From: Desulfocurvus sp.
Lineage (GTDB): Bacteria > Desulfobacterota > Desulfovibrionia > Desulfovibrionales > Desulfovibrionaceae
Length of the DNA: 64,000 nt
Direction: 5' to 3'
Assembly: GCA_020692325.1 (NCBI GenBank)
Contig: JAIMKR010000001.1
Span: 145,351-209,350, forward strand
The position numbers were made by a program, and so were the translations under genes. Position 1 is the first letter of the stretch. The number at the start of each line of letters is the position of its first letter. This document shows positions 52,286-62,219 of the stretch, piece by piece. Below the pieces are notes generated by a model. The model made no database searches. It was given only the letters and a program-made list of their open reading frames with translations, and had not been told where the DNA came from.

Positions 52286-53764
52286 CTACTTCTTCCTGTT
52301 GATACGCACGAGGCTGCGAGCGCCTGTGTCGAGGCCGCGGGCGTCGATGCAGTGGGTGGAGCAGGAGATGCAAGGGTCGTAGGCGCGGACGAGCATGGAG
52401 AGCTTGAGCTCCAGTTCCTTGTCAGGCAGGCCGGCGAGCTTTTGGGCGAGGACGTCGAGGTCCTTCTGGATGTTGGCGTGGTTCTGGTTGGTGGGGATGA
52501 CGCAGTCGGCCTGGAAGATGCGGCCGTTATCGTCGTACTCGTAGCAGTGGAACAGCAGACCGCGCGGAACCTCCACGGCGCCGACGCCGCGTCCGCCGCA
52601 AATGTTGGTGGGCTTCGCGGGGGCTTCCTCGCGGATGCCGCGGGAGAGCAGCTTCTCCACCTGGGTGATGGACTCCTCGACGGAGTGCACGCACTCCACC
52701 AGCTGGGCGAGCGTGATGTAATAGGGGTTGGTGCAGCCCTTGGCCAGACCGAGCTTGATGGCGGCGGCCTTGGCGCGGGGCATGAGATGCTCGGCGTTGA
52801 GGTTGAAACGGGCGAGCGCGCCGACCATGTACGAATCGCCGAGGTTCTTGGTCCACTTGGCGGTGGAGGTGGGAATAAGGTACTCGCGCGAGATGTTCTT
52901 GTACTGGCGCACGGGCCGGCGCTCGTCACGGCTGGAGCCGATCTCGCCCCAGTACATGGCGTACTCGGCGGGGGAGACGAGGCCCACGTACTCGGTTTCG
53001 CGATCGAAGTCGGGCAGCTTGTCGGCCACGGAGGCGAACAGATCCACGGCGAAGTCGAGGTTGGGCAGGGTCTCCTGGAGCATGGCGAGCAGACCGGTCA
53101 GCTCCTCGGTGGTGGGGAACTTGACGAAGCCGCCGGGCACCATGCGCTGCGGGTGGGTGCTGCGGCCGCAGACGACGCGGCTGAACTCGTTGCTCACGCG
53201 GCGCGCGGCGATGAGTTTGAGCACGGCGTCGCGGTGGGTTTGCGCCAGGGACAGAATGGAGTCCACGCCCATGAGGTCCGGCAGGACGAGATAGGCGATG
53301 TGCAGCAGGTGGCTTTGCAGGTTCTCGGCGTGCAGGGCCAAGCGGCGCAGCAGGTGCGTCTGCTCGGAGACGTTGATGTTCAGCGCGTCCTCGGTGGCCT
53401 GCAAGCTGGCCAGCTGGTGGCCGATGGCGCAGATGCCGCAAATGCGCGAGACGATGTGGTGCACGTCGGTGTAGTCGCGTCCCACGACCATGGCCTCGAA
53501 GAAGCGCGGGGCCTCGGGCACCTCCCAGCGGCAGGTGGAGATGGAGCCGTCGGGCTCCACGTCCACGATGATGTTGCCGTGGCCCTCCACGCGCGTGAGG
53601 TAGTGCACGTGGATTTTCTTAGAGCCGGCCGGCGCGGCATCCGAAGCGGAAGCTGCCGGGGTCGCGCCCGGCGTGGCCAAGCCGGGCGCGGGAGCGGCGG
53701 GCGAGGCGGAAGCCGACGGGACGGTCGAACCGGCGGCGGAGGCGGCGGGATGTTTCTTGGCCAT
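52286..53764 (-). CDS. hydA: Group 3b-type [NiFe] hydrogenase, catalytic alpha subunit
   Basis: 492 residues. The Ni-Fe site ligands are Cys109 and Cys112 (RICGICAIGH, L1 motif) and Cys465 and Cys468 (DPCISCSTH, L2 motif). 21 residues follow His471 and would be clipped by a maturation endopeptidase. The first 50 residues are an Ala/Pro/Ser-rich extension absent from typical alpha subunits. Gene order hydB-hydG-hydD-hydA is that of the sulfhydrogenase/NADP-linked group 3b enzymes, which couple H2 to NADP(H) in the cytoplasm and can reduce polysulfide in some archaea. Confidence 0.93.
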   Translation of the reverse strand: MAKKHPAASAAGSTVPSASASPAAPAPGLATPGATPAASASDAAPAGSKKIHVHYLTRVEGHGNIIVDVEPDGSISTCRWEVPEAPRFFEAMVVGRDYTDVHHIVSRICGICAIGHQLASLQATEDALNINVSEQTHLLRRLALHAENLQSHLLHIAYLVLPDLMGVDSILSLAQTHRDAVLKLIAARRVSNEFSRVVCGRSTHPQRMVPGGFVKFPTTEELTGLLAMLQETLPNLDFAVDLFASVADKLPDFDRETEYVGLVSPAEYAMYWGEIGSSRDERRPVRQYKNISREYLIPTSTAKWTKNLGDSYMVGALARFNLNAEHLMPRAKAAAIKLGLAKGCTNPYYITLAQLVECVHSVEESITQVEKLLSRGIREEAPAKPTNICGGRGVGAVEVPRGLLFHCYEYDDNGRIFQADCVIPTNQNHANIQKDLDVLAQKLAGLPDKELELKLSMLVRAYDPCISCSTHCIDARGLDTGARSLVRINRKK

Positions 53765-53823
53765 GGTGCAGTCCTCTCATCGACCCGGAGGCCGGGCCGT
53801 CAATGTCTCACGAAGCGGCGCGC

Positions 53824-54564
53824 CTACAGGGCCGCGCCGGTGTCGCCCAGGAAAAAGCGCAGCAGGTCCTGAACGGCCTTGCGGCTGGTGCCGGGCCGGT
53901 CCATGACGATGCGCGCGGCGTCGAGGTTGGCCCCGGGAACAAGTCCCCGGCAGCCCCAGCAGTGCGCCCCCTGGGAGACGCACGCCGCGCCGCAGCCCGC
54001 CCGGGTGATGATGCCCAGGCACATGCGGCCCATTTCATAGCGGCACACGTTGCCGGCCTGCTTGCACTCCACGCACACCGGGAAGTCCGGCACCCAGGGG
54101 GTGCGTCCCAGCAACAGGTCCTTGGTGATGCGCGCGAACTCCGCCCCGTCGATGGGGCAGCCCGGAACCTCCGCGTCCACCTTGACCACGCTTTTCAGCG
54201 GCCGGGCGGCGTAGGTGGGGTACCAGCGCGCGTGCGCGCCGTACACTTCCTCACGGTACACGTTCTCCGCCTGAAAATTCTTCAGACAGTTGATGCCGCC
54301 GATGGCCGCGCACGCGCCCAGCGCCACGAGGATCTTGGCGTTCTTGCGGATCTCCTTGAGACGCTCCTCGTCGCCGGGACGGGTGATGGAGCCCTCGACG
54401 AAGGCCACGTCGTAGTCGTCCGAGTGGCCGGTGACCACCTCGCGGAAGCTCACCACCTCCACGTGCCCCAGGATGTCCAGCAGACGCTCCTCGAGGTTGG
54501 CGATCTGCAGCTGGTCGCCCTCGCAGCCGGCGAAGTCGAAGAAGGCGATTTTCGGTTTTGCCAT
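53824..54564 (-). CDS. hydD: Hydrogenase delta (small) subunit
   Basis: 246 residues from ATG 54564, preceded by GGGAGGG. Small-subunit Fe-S pattern: DFAGCEGDQLQ with the first Cys, GACAAIGGINC, EVPGCPIDG and a C-terminal Cys-rich segment FPVCVECKQAGNVC ... CLGIITRAGCGAACVSQGAHCWGC for additional clusters. No twin-arginine signal, so the enzyme is cytoplasmic. Carries electrons between the Ni-Fe site and the beta/gamma subunits. 23 bp after hydG and 59 bp before hydA. Confidence 0.92.
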   Translation of the reverse strand: MAKPKIAFFDFAGCEGDQLQIANLEERLLDILGHVEVVSFREVVTGHSDDYDVAFVEGSITRPGDEERLKEIRKNAKILVALGACAAIGGINCLKNFQAENVYREEVYGAHARWYPTYAARPLKSVVKVDAEVPGCPIDGAEFARITKDLLLGRTPWVPDFPVCVECKQAGNVCRYEMGRMCLGIITRAGCGAACVSQGAHCWGCRGLVPGANLDAARIVMDRPGTSRKAVQDLLRFFLGDTGAAL

Positions 54565-54587
54565 GGCTTCCCTCCCCGCTTTGCGGC

Positions 54588-55424
54588 CTAGATGGCTTCC
54601 TGGTAGGCCTCGATATCCGTGTAGCAGAACACGGGGCCGTCGATGCAGGTGTTGAGCTCGTTGATCTGGCAGTGGCCGCACTTGCCCAGTCCGCACTTCA
54701 TCTTGCGCTCCAGCGAGACGAAAATCTGGTCGCTGGCGATGCCACGCTTGCGGCATTCGGCGATGACGAAGCGGTACATGATCGGGGGCCCCACCATGGA
54801 GACGTAGGTACTCGACGGATCGAGATCCTTCACCATGGGCAAAAGCGTGGTGATGACGCCCACGTTGCCCTTCCAGGTCTCGTCGGGCATGTCCACGGTC
54901 TCCAGGACCTCCACGTCGCCGCTCTTCGCCAGTTCGGCGATCTCGTCGACGAAGATGCGCTCCTTGGGCTCGCGCGTGCCGACCATCAGCACCATGCGGC
55001 CGAACTCCTCGCGGTGGCGCAGCTGATAGAACAGCAACGAGCGCAGCGGGATGTACCCAAGGCCGCCGGCCACGATGAGCACGTCCTTGCCCACGAACTT
55101 CATCACCGGAAAGCTGGTGCCGTATGGTCCGCGAATGCCCACCTTGGCCCCGGGCTCCAGATTGTGCATGGCGCTGGTCACCACGCCAATCTTGCGCACC
55201 GCGATCTCGAAGGTGTTCTGCGTGCGCCGGGGTGGCGAGCTGATGGAGAACGGCGCCTCGCCCACTCCATACACGGACAGGTTCACGAACTGCCCCGGCT
55301 TGTGCGCCAGCGGCTTGCCGTTGTCCTGCTCGAAGGTGAAACGCGTCACGAAGTCCGACAGGCGGGTCTTCTCGACCAGCGTCACCGGTCGCGGCACATA
55401 GGGCGAGAAGGTTTTAGTGTTCAT
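54588..55424 (-). CDS. hydG: Hydrogenase gamma subunit, FAD/NAD(P)-binding
   Basis: 278 residues, ferredoxin-NADP reductase-like. An FAD-binding APFSISSPPR block at about 57-66, the NAD(P) motif GGLGYIPLRSLL at about 120, GTREPKERIF, and a C-terminal 2Fe-2S site MKCGLGKCGHCQI ... CIDGPVFC with four Cys, as in dihydroorotate dehydrogenase electron-transfer and sulfhydrogenase gamma subunits. It is the site of NADP(H) exchange. Starts 11 bp inside the end of hydB, indicating tight coupling. Confidence 0.93.
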   Translation of the reverse strand: MNTKTFSPYVPRPVTLVEKTRLSDFVTRFTFEQDNGKPLAHKPGQFVNLSVYGVGEAPFSISSPPRRTQNTFEIAVRKIGVVTSAMHNLEPGAKVGIRGPYGTSFPVMKFVGKDVLIVAGGLGYIPLRSLLFYQLRHREEFGRMVLMVGTREPKERIFVDEIAELAKSGDVEVLETVDMPDETWKGNVGVITTLLPMVKDLDPSSTYVSMVGPPIMYRFVIAECRKRGIASDQIFVSLERKMKCGLGKCGHCQINELNTCIDGPVFCYTDIEAYQEAI

Positions 55425-56460
55425 GGGCGGTTTCCTCCCACAGTTCGTTGAACACCTTCAGCGGGTTGGCGATGCCGGCCGTGCACGCGCGAACGCAGCG
55501 CCCGCAGCCAACGCAGCCCAGCTCGCCGATCTTGTCGTAAATGTATTTGCCCTTGCGGAAATACCGGTGCCGATAGCGGTCCTGCGCCTTGGGACGGAAG
55601 TTGTGGTTGCCCGCCACCTTGGCGAAGCCCTCCAACATGCAGCCATCCCACTCGCGGTAGCGCACGCCCTCGCCCAGCTGATCGTCCACCTCGTCACGGA
55701 TGTCGAAGCAGTAGCATGTGGGGCACACCAGGTTGCACGAGCCGCAGGCCAGGCACATCTGCGAGTAGCGACGCCACAGCGGCGAGTCCCAGCACTTGGC
55801 CAGGAGACGCGGCGTCTCCTCCCAGTTGTAGCGCAGGCTGTTTTTGCGCGCGCGGAACTGCACCCGCGCCCGGGCGCGACGCGCGCCCTCCTTGTCGCCA
55901 GCCGTTGCCGGCACCAGCCCGCCGCACAGGGACAGCAGCTCCTCGCCTTTGGCCGAACCAACCTCCACAGTGAACGCCGCCGGACCGATCTTCGTCCAGT
56001 ACAGGTCGAACCCGTGGGCCACAGTGCCTGCGCCAACGCTGGCCCAGAACGCCGTGGACGACACCGTCAGCGGCTCATAGGCCATGATCACCGTGGCCTC
56101 GCGCCGACGCACGTAGTTCTGATCCGGCGCACCGCCCTCCAGCAGCTGGTCCAGCTGGTTGATGGCCTTCACGTCGTAAGGGTGCACCCCGAAAAGAATC
56201 TGCGGCGGCGCTTCGAACACCGGCTTGGCCTCACAGGTTCTGCGGTCGAACGTGATGAGCGCCTCACGCGGGGGAAAGAGGAAACGCTTCGGGGAATTGT
56301 AGGCCACGTCGAAGTCCCAGGCGATCTCCAGCCCCGGTTTCCACGCCACCAGATCGTAGAACCCCTCCCGAAGTTTCGCCGGAACGTACAGCGAATATTC
56401 CTCGCTCCACTTCCCGAACAGCTCCGGCAGCTGCTCCTTGTACACCGTATACGTCGTCAT
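55414..56460 (-). CDS. hydB: Hydrogenase beta subunit, Fe-S protein
   Basis: 348 residues from ATG 56460, preceded by GGAGGG. The N-terminal two thirds are the sulfhydrogenase beta-specific domain (YVPAKLREGFYDLVAWKPGLEIAWDF, FGVHPYDVKAI); the C-terminus carries two 4Fe-4S motifs, CLACGSCNLVCPTC and CVGCGRCVRACTAG. It relays electrons between delta and gamma. First gene of hydBGDA, 161 bp downstream of argH. Without the archaeal name, anaerobic sulfite reductase subunit A is the closest related protein. Confidence 0.93.
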   Translation of the reverse strand: MTTYTVYKEQLPELFGKWSEEYSLYVPAKLREGFYDLVAWKPGLEIAWDFDVAYNSPKRFLFPPREALITFDRRTCEAKPVFEAPPQILFGVHPYDVKAINQLDQLLEGGAPDQNYVRRREATVIMAYEPLTVSSTAFWASVGAGTVAHGFDLYWTKIGPAAFTVEVGSAKGEELLSLCGGLVPATAGDKEGARRARARVQFRARKNSLRYNWEETPRLLAKCWDSPLWRRYSQMCLACGSCNLVCPTCYCFDIRDEVDDQLGEGVRYREWDGCMLEGFAKVAGNHNFRPKAQDRYRHRYFRKGKYIYDKIGELGCVGCGRCVRACTAGIANPLKVFNELWEETAHEH

Positions 56461-56562
56461 TGTACCCTCCGGACGCCAGTAGCGGAGTTGTTGCACCACA
56501 CGTTACTATGTACAAAAACGAAAGACAGCGCAAGCCATGTTCCAAAATGCACATGGATTTGC

Positions 56563-56596
56563 TAAAAAAAATGGGCGTCCAGAAGGATGCCCACTT
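56563..56596 (-). terminator. Intrinsic terminator downstream of argH
   Basis: On the minus strand GTGGGCATCC-TTCT-GGACGCCCAT is followed by TTTTTTT, 26 bp after the argH stop. It separates argH from the hydrogenase operon, which therefore needs its own promoter in 56461-56562. Confidence 0.82.
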
Positions 56597-56621
56597 TTCC
56601 GTCACAATATCCGAACAATAT

Positions 56622-58007
56622 TCAGGCGAGCGTGCCGAGCCACGCCCACAAAGCCGAGAGCTGCGCCGCCACGGGGCCGGGACCGGTGCCACCGGCCAGC
56701 GCCCGACGGCGCACCGCCGCCTCCGGCTCCAGCACGGCGTACACGTCCTTTTCGATGAGGTCGGAGAACCCGCGCAGTTCGTCCAAACTCAGGTCCTCCA
56801 GACGCACGCCCTTTTGTTCCGCCAAGGCTACGGCCTCGCCCGTGGCGTGGTGCGCCTCGCGGAAGGGCAGCCCCTTGGCCGCCAGATAGTCGGCCAGCTC
56901 CGTGGCGTTCAAAAAGCCCCGGTCCAGAGCCCGGCGCATGTTGCCCGGCAGGAACTCCAACACCTTCAGCATGTCCGCCATGATGGAGACCGAAGCCGAG
57001 ACCGTTTTGTCCGCGTCGAAGAAGGGCTCCTTGTCCTCCTGCATGTCGCGGTCGTAGGTCATGGGCAGCCCCTTCATGATGGTGAGCAGCGTGGTCAGCG
57101 CCCCATACACCCGGCCGGTCTTGCCGCGCATCAGCTCGCACACGTCCGGGTTCTTCTTCTGCGGCATGATGCTCGAACCCGTGGAGTAGGCGTCCGGCAG
57201 CTTGACGTAGCCGAAATTCGGGTTGGCCCAGAGGATGATCTCCTCGCACAGGCGGCTCAAATGCATCATCACGACGCTGGCGTCGAAGAGCGCCTCCAGC
57301 GCGAAGTCGCGATCGCTCACCGCGTCCATGCTGTTGGCGAAGGTCGCAGGGAACCCCACGCCCGCCGCGACCTGCGCCGGGTCGATGGGATATGTGGTGC
57401 CGGCCAGGGCCGCCGCGCCCAGCGGCGAAACGCGCACCCGCTTCAGACAGTCGTCCAGGCGCTCGTGGTCACGCTTGAACATCTGCGCGTAGGCCAGCAG
57501 ATGCTGCGCCAGACTCACGGGCTGGGCCGCCTGCATGTGCGTGCAGCCGGGCAGCAGCGTATCCTTGTGCTCCTCCGCCCTGTCCGCCAGCACGCCGACC
57601 AGCCGCGCCAGCCCGCCACGCCAGGCGTCCAGCCGCGCCGAGACGTGCAGGCGGAAGTCCAGCGCCACCTGATCGTTCCTGCTGCGCGCCGTGTGCAGTT
57701 TGCCACCCACCGGTCCGACGATCTCCGTCAGCCGGCGCTCGATGTTCATATGCACGTCCTCAAGCTCACGCTTCCACTCGAACGCACCGGCCTCGATCTC
57801 CGCCAGCACCTGGTCCAGACCGCGCACAAGCTGCGCCGCCTCGTCCGGCGTGATGACCCCGCACGCGCCAAGCATCGTCGCATGCGCCTTGGAGCCCGCG
57901 ATGTCCTCGCGGTACAGCCGGCGGTCGTAACTCTCGGACTGGGTGTACTCCTCCAACGAGGCCGCCGCGGCCTCATGGAAACGGCCGCCCCACATCTTCT
58001 CGCTCAT
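56622..58007 (-). CDS. argH: Argininosuccinate lyase
   Basis: 461 residues, normal length. Splits argininosuccinate to arginine and fumarate. HTARSRNDQ at 105-113, [16 protein letters not shown] near 150-165 and the fumarase/lyase signature [12 protein letters not shown] at 277-288 (catalytic Ser) are intact. ATG 58007 has CCGGAGG upstream; the longer open frame through the palindromic element was rejected. Downstream of argG with the element between them. Confidence 0.97.
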   Translation of the reverse strand: MSEKMWGGRFHEAAAASLEEYTQSESYDRRLYREDIAGSKAHATMLGACGVITPDEAAQLVRGLDQVLAEIEAGAFEWKRELEDVHMNIERRLTEIVGPVGGKLHTARSRNDQVALDFRLHVSARLDAWRGGLARLVGVLADRAEEHKDTLLPGCTHMQAAQPVSLAQHLLAYAQMFKRDHERLDDCLKRVRVSPLGAAALAGTTYPIDPAQVAAGVGFPATFANSMDAVSDRDFALEALFDASVVMMHLSRLCEEIILWANPNFGYVKLPDAYSTGSSIMPQKKNPDVCELMRGKTGRVYGALTTLLTIMKGLPMTYDRDMQEDKEPFFDADKTVSASVSIMADMLKVLEFLPGNMRRALDRGFLNATELADYLAAKGLPFREAHHATGEAVALAEQKGVRLEDLSLDELRGFSDLIEKDVYAVLEPEAAVRRRALAGGTGPGPVAAQLSALWAWLGTLA

Positions 58008-58059
58008 GTCGTCGCCTCCGGACGGGTGTGCTGGTGCCAGAAGAACAAAGCAACGGGGT

Positions 58060-58247
58060 GAGGCTCCGCCTCCCCCAGGCCCCCCTCCGCCAAGGGGAAT
58101 GATTCCCCTTGGAACCCTCATCCCGCCGATGCCGGGGGGCGCAAGCGCCCCCCGGCATCGGCGGAAACGGGGTCGAGGGGGCCGCGTCCCCCTCGCGGGG
58201 TTCAAAGGGGCAAAGCCCCTTGCGGGGTCCAGGGGCGGAGCCCCTGG
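58060..58247. repeat. Composite palindromic intergenic element, copies 3 and 4 around a 19-bp-stem hairpin
   Basis: Copy 3 (58060-58117, inverse) has GAGGCTCCGCCTC and CCAAGGGG-AATGATT-CCCCTTGG. A perfect 19-bp stem hairpin (CCGCCGATGCCGGGGGGCG, loop CAAG) follows at 58123-58164. Copy 4 (58197-58247, forward) has TTCAAAGGGG-CAAA-GCCCCTTG and GGGGTCCAGGGGCGGAGCCCC. The whole lies between argG and argH. Same architecture as the elements at 17882 and 52017. Confidence 0.75.
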
Positions 58248-58263
58248 GCGGAGTCATAGCGCT

Positions 58264-59457
58264 CTATTTGGCCATGCGGCCCTTCAGGCGCAGGCCCACG
58301 AGCTTGATGAAGCCCGCGGCGTCGGCCTGATTGTAGACCTGATCCTTCTCGAAGGTGGCGAGGTCCATGCGGTACAGCGAGTACGGCGACTTGCGGCCCA
58401 CGGGGATGCAATTGCCCTTGTAGAGCTTGCAGCGCACCGTGCCGGTGACGCGCTCCTGGGTCTTGTCGACCATGGCCTGCAAAGCCTCGCGCTCGGGCGC
58501 GAACCAGTAGCCGTAGTAGACCATCTCGGCGTAGCGCGGGATAAGCGAGTCGCGCAGGTGCATGACCTCGCGGTCGAGGCACAGGCCTTCCAGGTCACGC
58601 TTGGCGATGTGCAGAATGGTGCCGCCGGGGGTCTCGTACACCCCACGCGACTTCATGCCCACGAAGCGGTTCTCCACCATGTCCACGCGGCCGATGCCGT
58701 GCTTGCCGCCCAGTTCGTTGAGGGCGAGCACCATCTTGGCCGGGGTGAGGGGCTTGTCGTTGAGGGCGACGGGGTTGCCGGCCTCGAAGTCGATGGTGAT
58801 CTCCTCGGGCTTGTCCGGCGCGTCCTCGATGGGTGTGCAGTAGCGATGGCAGCCCTTGGCGGGCTCATTCCAGGGGTCCTCCAGCTCGCCGCCCTCGAAG
58901 GACACGTGCAGGAGGTTGGCGTCCTGGCTCCAGGGCTTGGCCTGGGTGACGGGCACGGGAATGCCATGCTTCTCGGCGTAGGCCACGAGGTCGGAACGGG
59001 AATGCATGTCCCACTCGCGCCAGGGGGCGATGGTCTTGAGCTTGGGATCAAGCGCCATGGCGGCGAGTTCGAAGCGCACCTGATCATTGCCCTTGCCGGT
59101 GGCGCCGTGGGCGATGGCCTGCGCGCCCTCGGCCGCGGCGATCTCGCACATGCGCTTGGCGATGAGCGGCCGGGCGATGGAGGTGCCGAGCAGATACCGG
59201 CCCTCGTACAGGGCGGCGGCGCGCAGCATGGGGAACACGAAATCGCGGGCGAACTCCTCGCGGATGTCCTCGACATAGGCCCGGGAAGCGCCGGTGGCCA
59301 GCGCCTTGGCCTCCACGCCGGTCAGCTCCTCGCCCTGGCCGAGATCGGCGGTGAAGGTGACCACCTCGCAATTGTAGGTGTTCTTGATCCATTTGAGGAT
59401 GATGGAGGTGTCCAGGCCGCCCGAGTAGGCGAGGACGACTTTCTTGATATCGCTCAT
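58264..59457 (-). CDS. argG: Argininosuccinate synthase
   Basis: 397 residues, normal length. Joins citrulline and aspartate with ATP. PP-loop AYSGGLDTS at 10-18; [13 protein letters not shown] near 117-129 and [26 protein letters not shown] near 173-198 are family blocks. GGGAGAAG precedes ATG 59457. It follows argF by 20 bp; 256 bp with palindromic elements separate it from argH. Confidence 0.98.
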   Translation of the reverse strand: MSDIKKVVLAYSGGLDTSIILKWIKNTYNCEVVTFTADLGQGEELTGVEAKALATGASRAYVEDIREEFARDFVFPMLRAAALYEGRYLLGTSIARPLIAKRMCEIAAAEGAQAIAHGATGKGNDQVRFELAAMALDPKLKTIAPWREWDMHSRSDLVAYAEKHGIPVPVTQAKPWSQDANLLHVSFEGGELEDPWNEPAKGCHRYCTPIEDAPDKPEEITIDFEAGNPVALNDKPLTPAKMVLALNELGGKHGIGRVDMVENRFVGMKSRGVYETPGGTILHIAKRDLEGLCLDREVMHLRDSLIPRYAEMVYYGYWFAPEREALQAMVDKTQERVTGTVRCKLYKGNCIPVGRKSPYSLYRMDLATFEKDQVYNQADAAGFIKLVGLRLKGRMAK

Positions 59458-59477
59458 GAACGCTTCTCCCTTGATGG

Positions 59478-60383
59478 TTACAGGGCCTCGAAGACCCACT
59501 CGAGGATGGCCTTCTGCATGTGCAGGCGGTTCTCGGCCTCGTCGAAAATCATGTCGGCGTTCATCTCGAACACCTCTTCCGAGATCTCCTCGCCACGGTG
59601 CGCGGGCAGACAGTGCATGACCTTGCAGCCGGGCTTGGCCAGGGAGAGCAGACGCGAATTGAGCTGGTAACCCTCGAAGGCGACCTCGCGGCGCTGCTGC
59701 TCGGACTCCTGGCCCATGCTGGCCCAGACGTCGGTGGTGAGGTAGTCGGCGTCGCGCGCGGCGGCGGCCGGGTCGGCGGTGAGGGTGACGCGCGCGCCGG
59801 CGGCCTTGGCGGCGGCCAGGATGCCCGGGTCCGGCGTGTATCCGGCGGGGCAGGCCAGCACCAGCTCGAAGCCGAAGAGCTGCGCGGACTCGATCCAGGA
59901 GTGGGCCATGTTGTTGCCATCGCCCACCCAGCCGACCTTGAGGGACGGCAGATCGGGCGTGCGCTCGTACATGGCCAGCACGTCGCTCATGACCTGGCAG
60001 GGGTGGTGCTGATCGGTGAGGGCGTTGACCACGGGGATGCTGCCCCACTTGACCAGCGTCTCCAGCTTCTCCTGGCCGAAGGTGCGCACCACCAGGGCGT
60101 CGGCGTAGCGCGAGAGCACGCGCGCCGTGTCCTTGAGGGGCTCGTTGCGGCCCAGCTGGGATTCATGCTGGGTGAGAAACACGGTCTGGCCGCCCAGGTG
60201 GCGCACGCCGATCTCGAAGGACACACGCGTACGCGTGGAGGCCTTCTCGAAGATCAGGATGACGGTTTTGCCGTCGAGCAGCTTGGTGCGGACATCCCCT
60301 TCCTTGAGGACCTTGGCCCGCTTGAGCGCGGCGTGGGCCTCCTCGCGCGTCATGTCGAGGATGTGCAGGTAATTTCTGGGCAT
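59478..60383 (-). CDS. argF: Ornithine carbamoyltransferase
   Basis: 301 residues. Forms citrulline from ornithine and carbamoyl phosphate. STRTR at 49-53 (carbamoyl phosphate), HPCQ at 127-130 and HCLP at 257-260 (ornithine loop) are all intact. Start ATG 60383; the longer frame upstream is not supported. First of the argF-argG-argH run; argG follows 20 bp downstream. Confidence 0.97.
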   Translation of the reverse strand: MPRNYLHILDMTREEAHAALKRAKVLKEGDVRTKLLDGKTVILIFEKASTRTRVSFEIGVRHLGGQTVFLTQHESQLGRNEPLKDTARVLSRYADALVVRTFGQEKLETLVKWGSIPVVNALTDQHHPCQVMSDVLAMYERTPDLPSLKVGWVGDGNNMAHSWIESAQLFGFELVLACPAGYTPDPGILAAAKAAGARVTLTADPAAAARDADYLTTDVWASMGQESEQQRREVAFEGYQLNSRLLSLAKPGCKVMHCLPAHRGEEISEEVFEMNADMIFDEAENRLHMQKAILEWVFEAL

Positions 60384-60487
60384 GGCGATTCTCCTAGGAA
60401 AGACTGCGGGCGTTGATGCGGAAAAGCGGTATTTTGCCCAACGCCGCGCCGGTTGTAAAGTCGCAAGGGCAAGAGGGGGATGGCACG

Positions 60488-60963
60488 CTACCAGTCCGTC
60501 TGGCAGGACCCGCCGCAGCCGCCCTCCCCGTGCACGCTCTCGGCCACGCTCACGGCCAGGTCGGTCATCTCCTCCATCTCCGGGCCATGGTCGTGTCCGG
60601 CCAAGTGCAGCAGGCCGTGGGCCAGCAAGCGCGCCAGATGCGAGCATGGCTGCTGTCCGTACAAAAAGGCCTCGCGCGCAAGCGTTTCCACCGAGAGATA
60701 CAGCTCGCCGAGTTCCCCGGGATGCTCGGGGTCGGCCTCGGGAAAGCTCAAAATGTTGGTGGGGCCGGTTCTGCCCAGGTGCCGGGCGTTGAGCGCGGCG
60801 ATGCCAGCGTCGTCGACGAGGGTGAGGGAGACGCGCGAACCAGCGAGGCCGAGGGTGGCGAAAAGCGTGTCCATGAGGGCGGCCAGCTCCGGCCGCGTCA
60901 GGGGAAAGCGCGGGTCGAGGTCGGCCGGGGCCACGGCGCGGAAGAGGCTGACGGCGGCCCGGC

Positions 60964-60967
<4 letters not shown>
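60488..60967 (-). CDS. ybeY: Endoribonuclease YbeY, GTG start
   Basis: 159 residues. The zinc/RNase signature [11 protein letters not shown] at 117-127 (His117, His121, His127) is intact. Functions in 16S rRNA 3' maturation and ribosome quality control. The start is GTG 60967, overlapping the phoH stop in GTGA form. The classic phoH-ybeY pair is thus one unit; argF follows 104 bp downstream. Confidence 0.94.
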
Positions 60968-61950
<983 letters not shown>

Positions 61951-62219
61951 GCTCCGCGTTCCCGCCTCCTTGATGGCTGTCGCCCCTGGCTACCCCAATC
62001 GGGCCGCCGCCGCAAGGGCCGGGCGACGCGCGCGCCACCAGCGCGAACCCCAAGCGCGCCGGAAAAGCCCGGGAGGTTCGCGATGGTCGCATAGCGAACG
62101 ATTCCGGCGCATTGCGGACATTGCTCAGTTTTCGGATTCGCGATATTCTTTGCTCCAGGGCTGGGTTCGCGATCCGCGCAGGGGGAAGCGAGACTGGCTC
62201 AGAATTCGAAAGGCTGACA
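61951..62219 (+). promoter_or_regulatory. CRISPR leader and divergent phoH upstream region
   Basis: 269 bp upstream of the first repeat, on the side expected for the leader given repeats ending in ATTGAAAC. It must hold the array promoter (plus) and a phoH promoter (minus). TTCGCGAT occurs three times, at 62077, 62137 and 62166. No cas gene lies on this side. No clear -10/-35 was assigned. Confidence 0.5.

Noticed and set aside
52286..53764. Selenocysteine codon at a Ni-Fe ligand position in the hydrogenase alpha subunit
   Set aside because: All four ligands are encoded as cysteine, and no in-frame TGA interrupts the gene.
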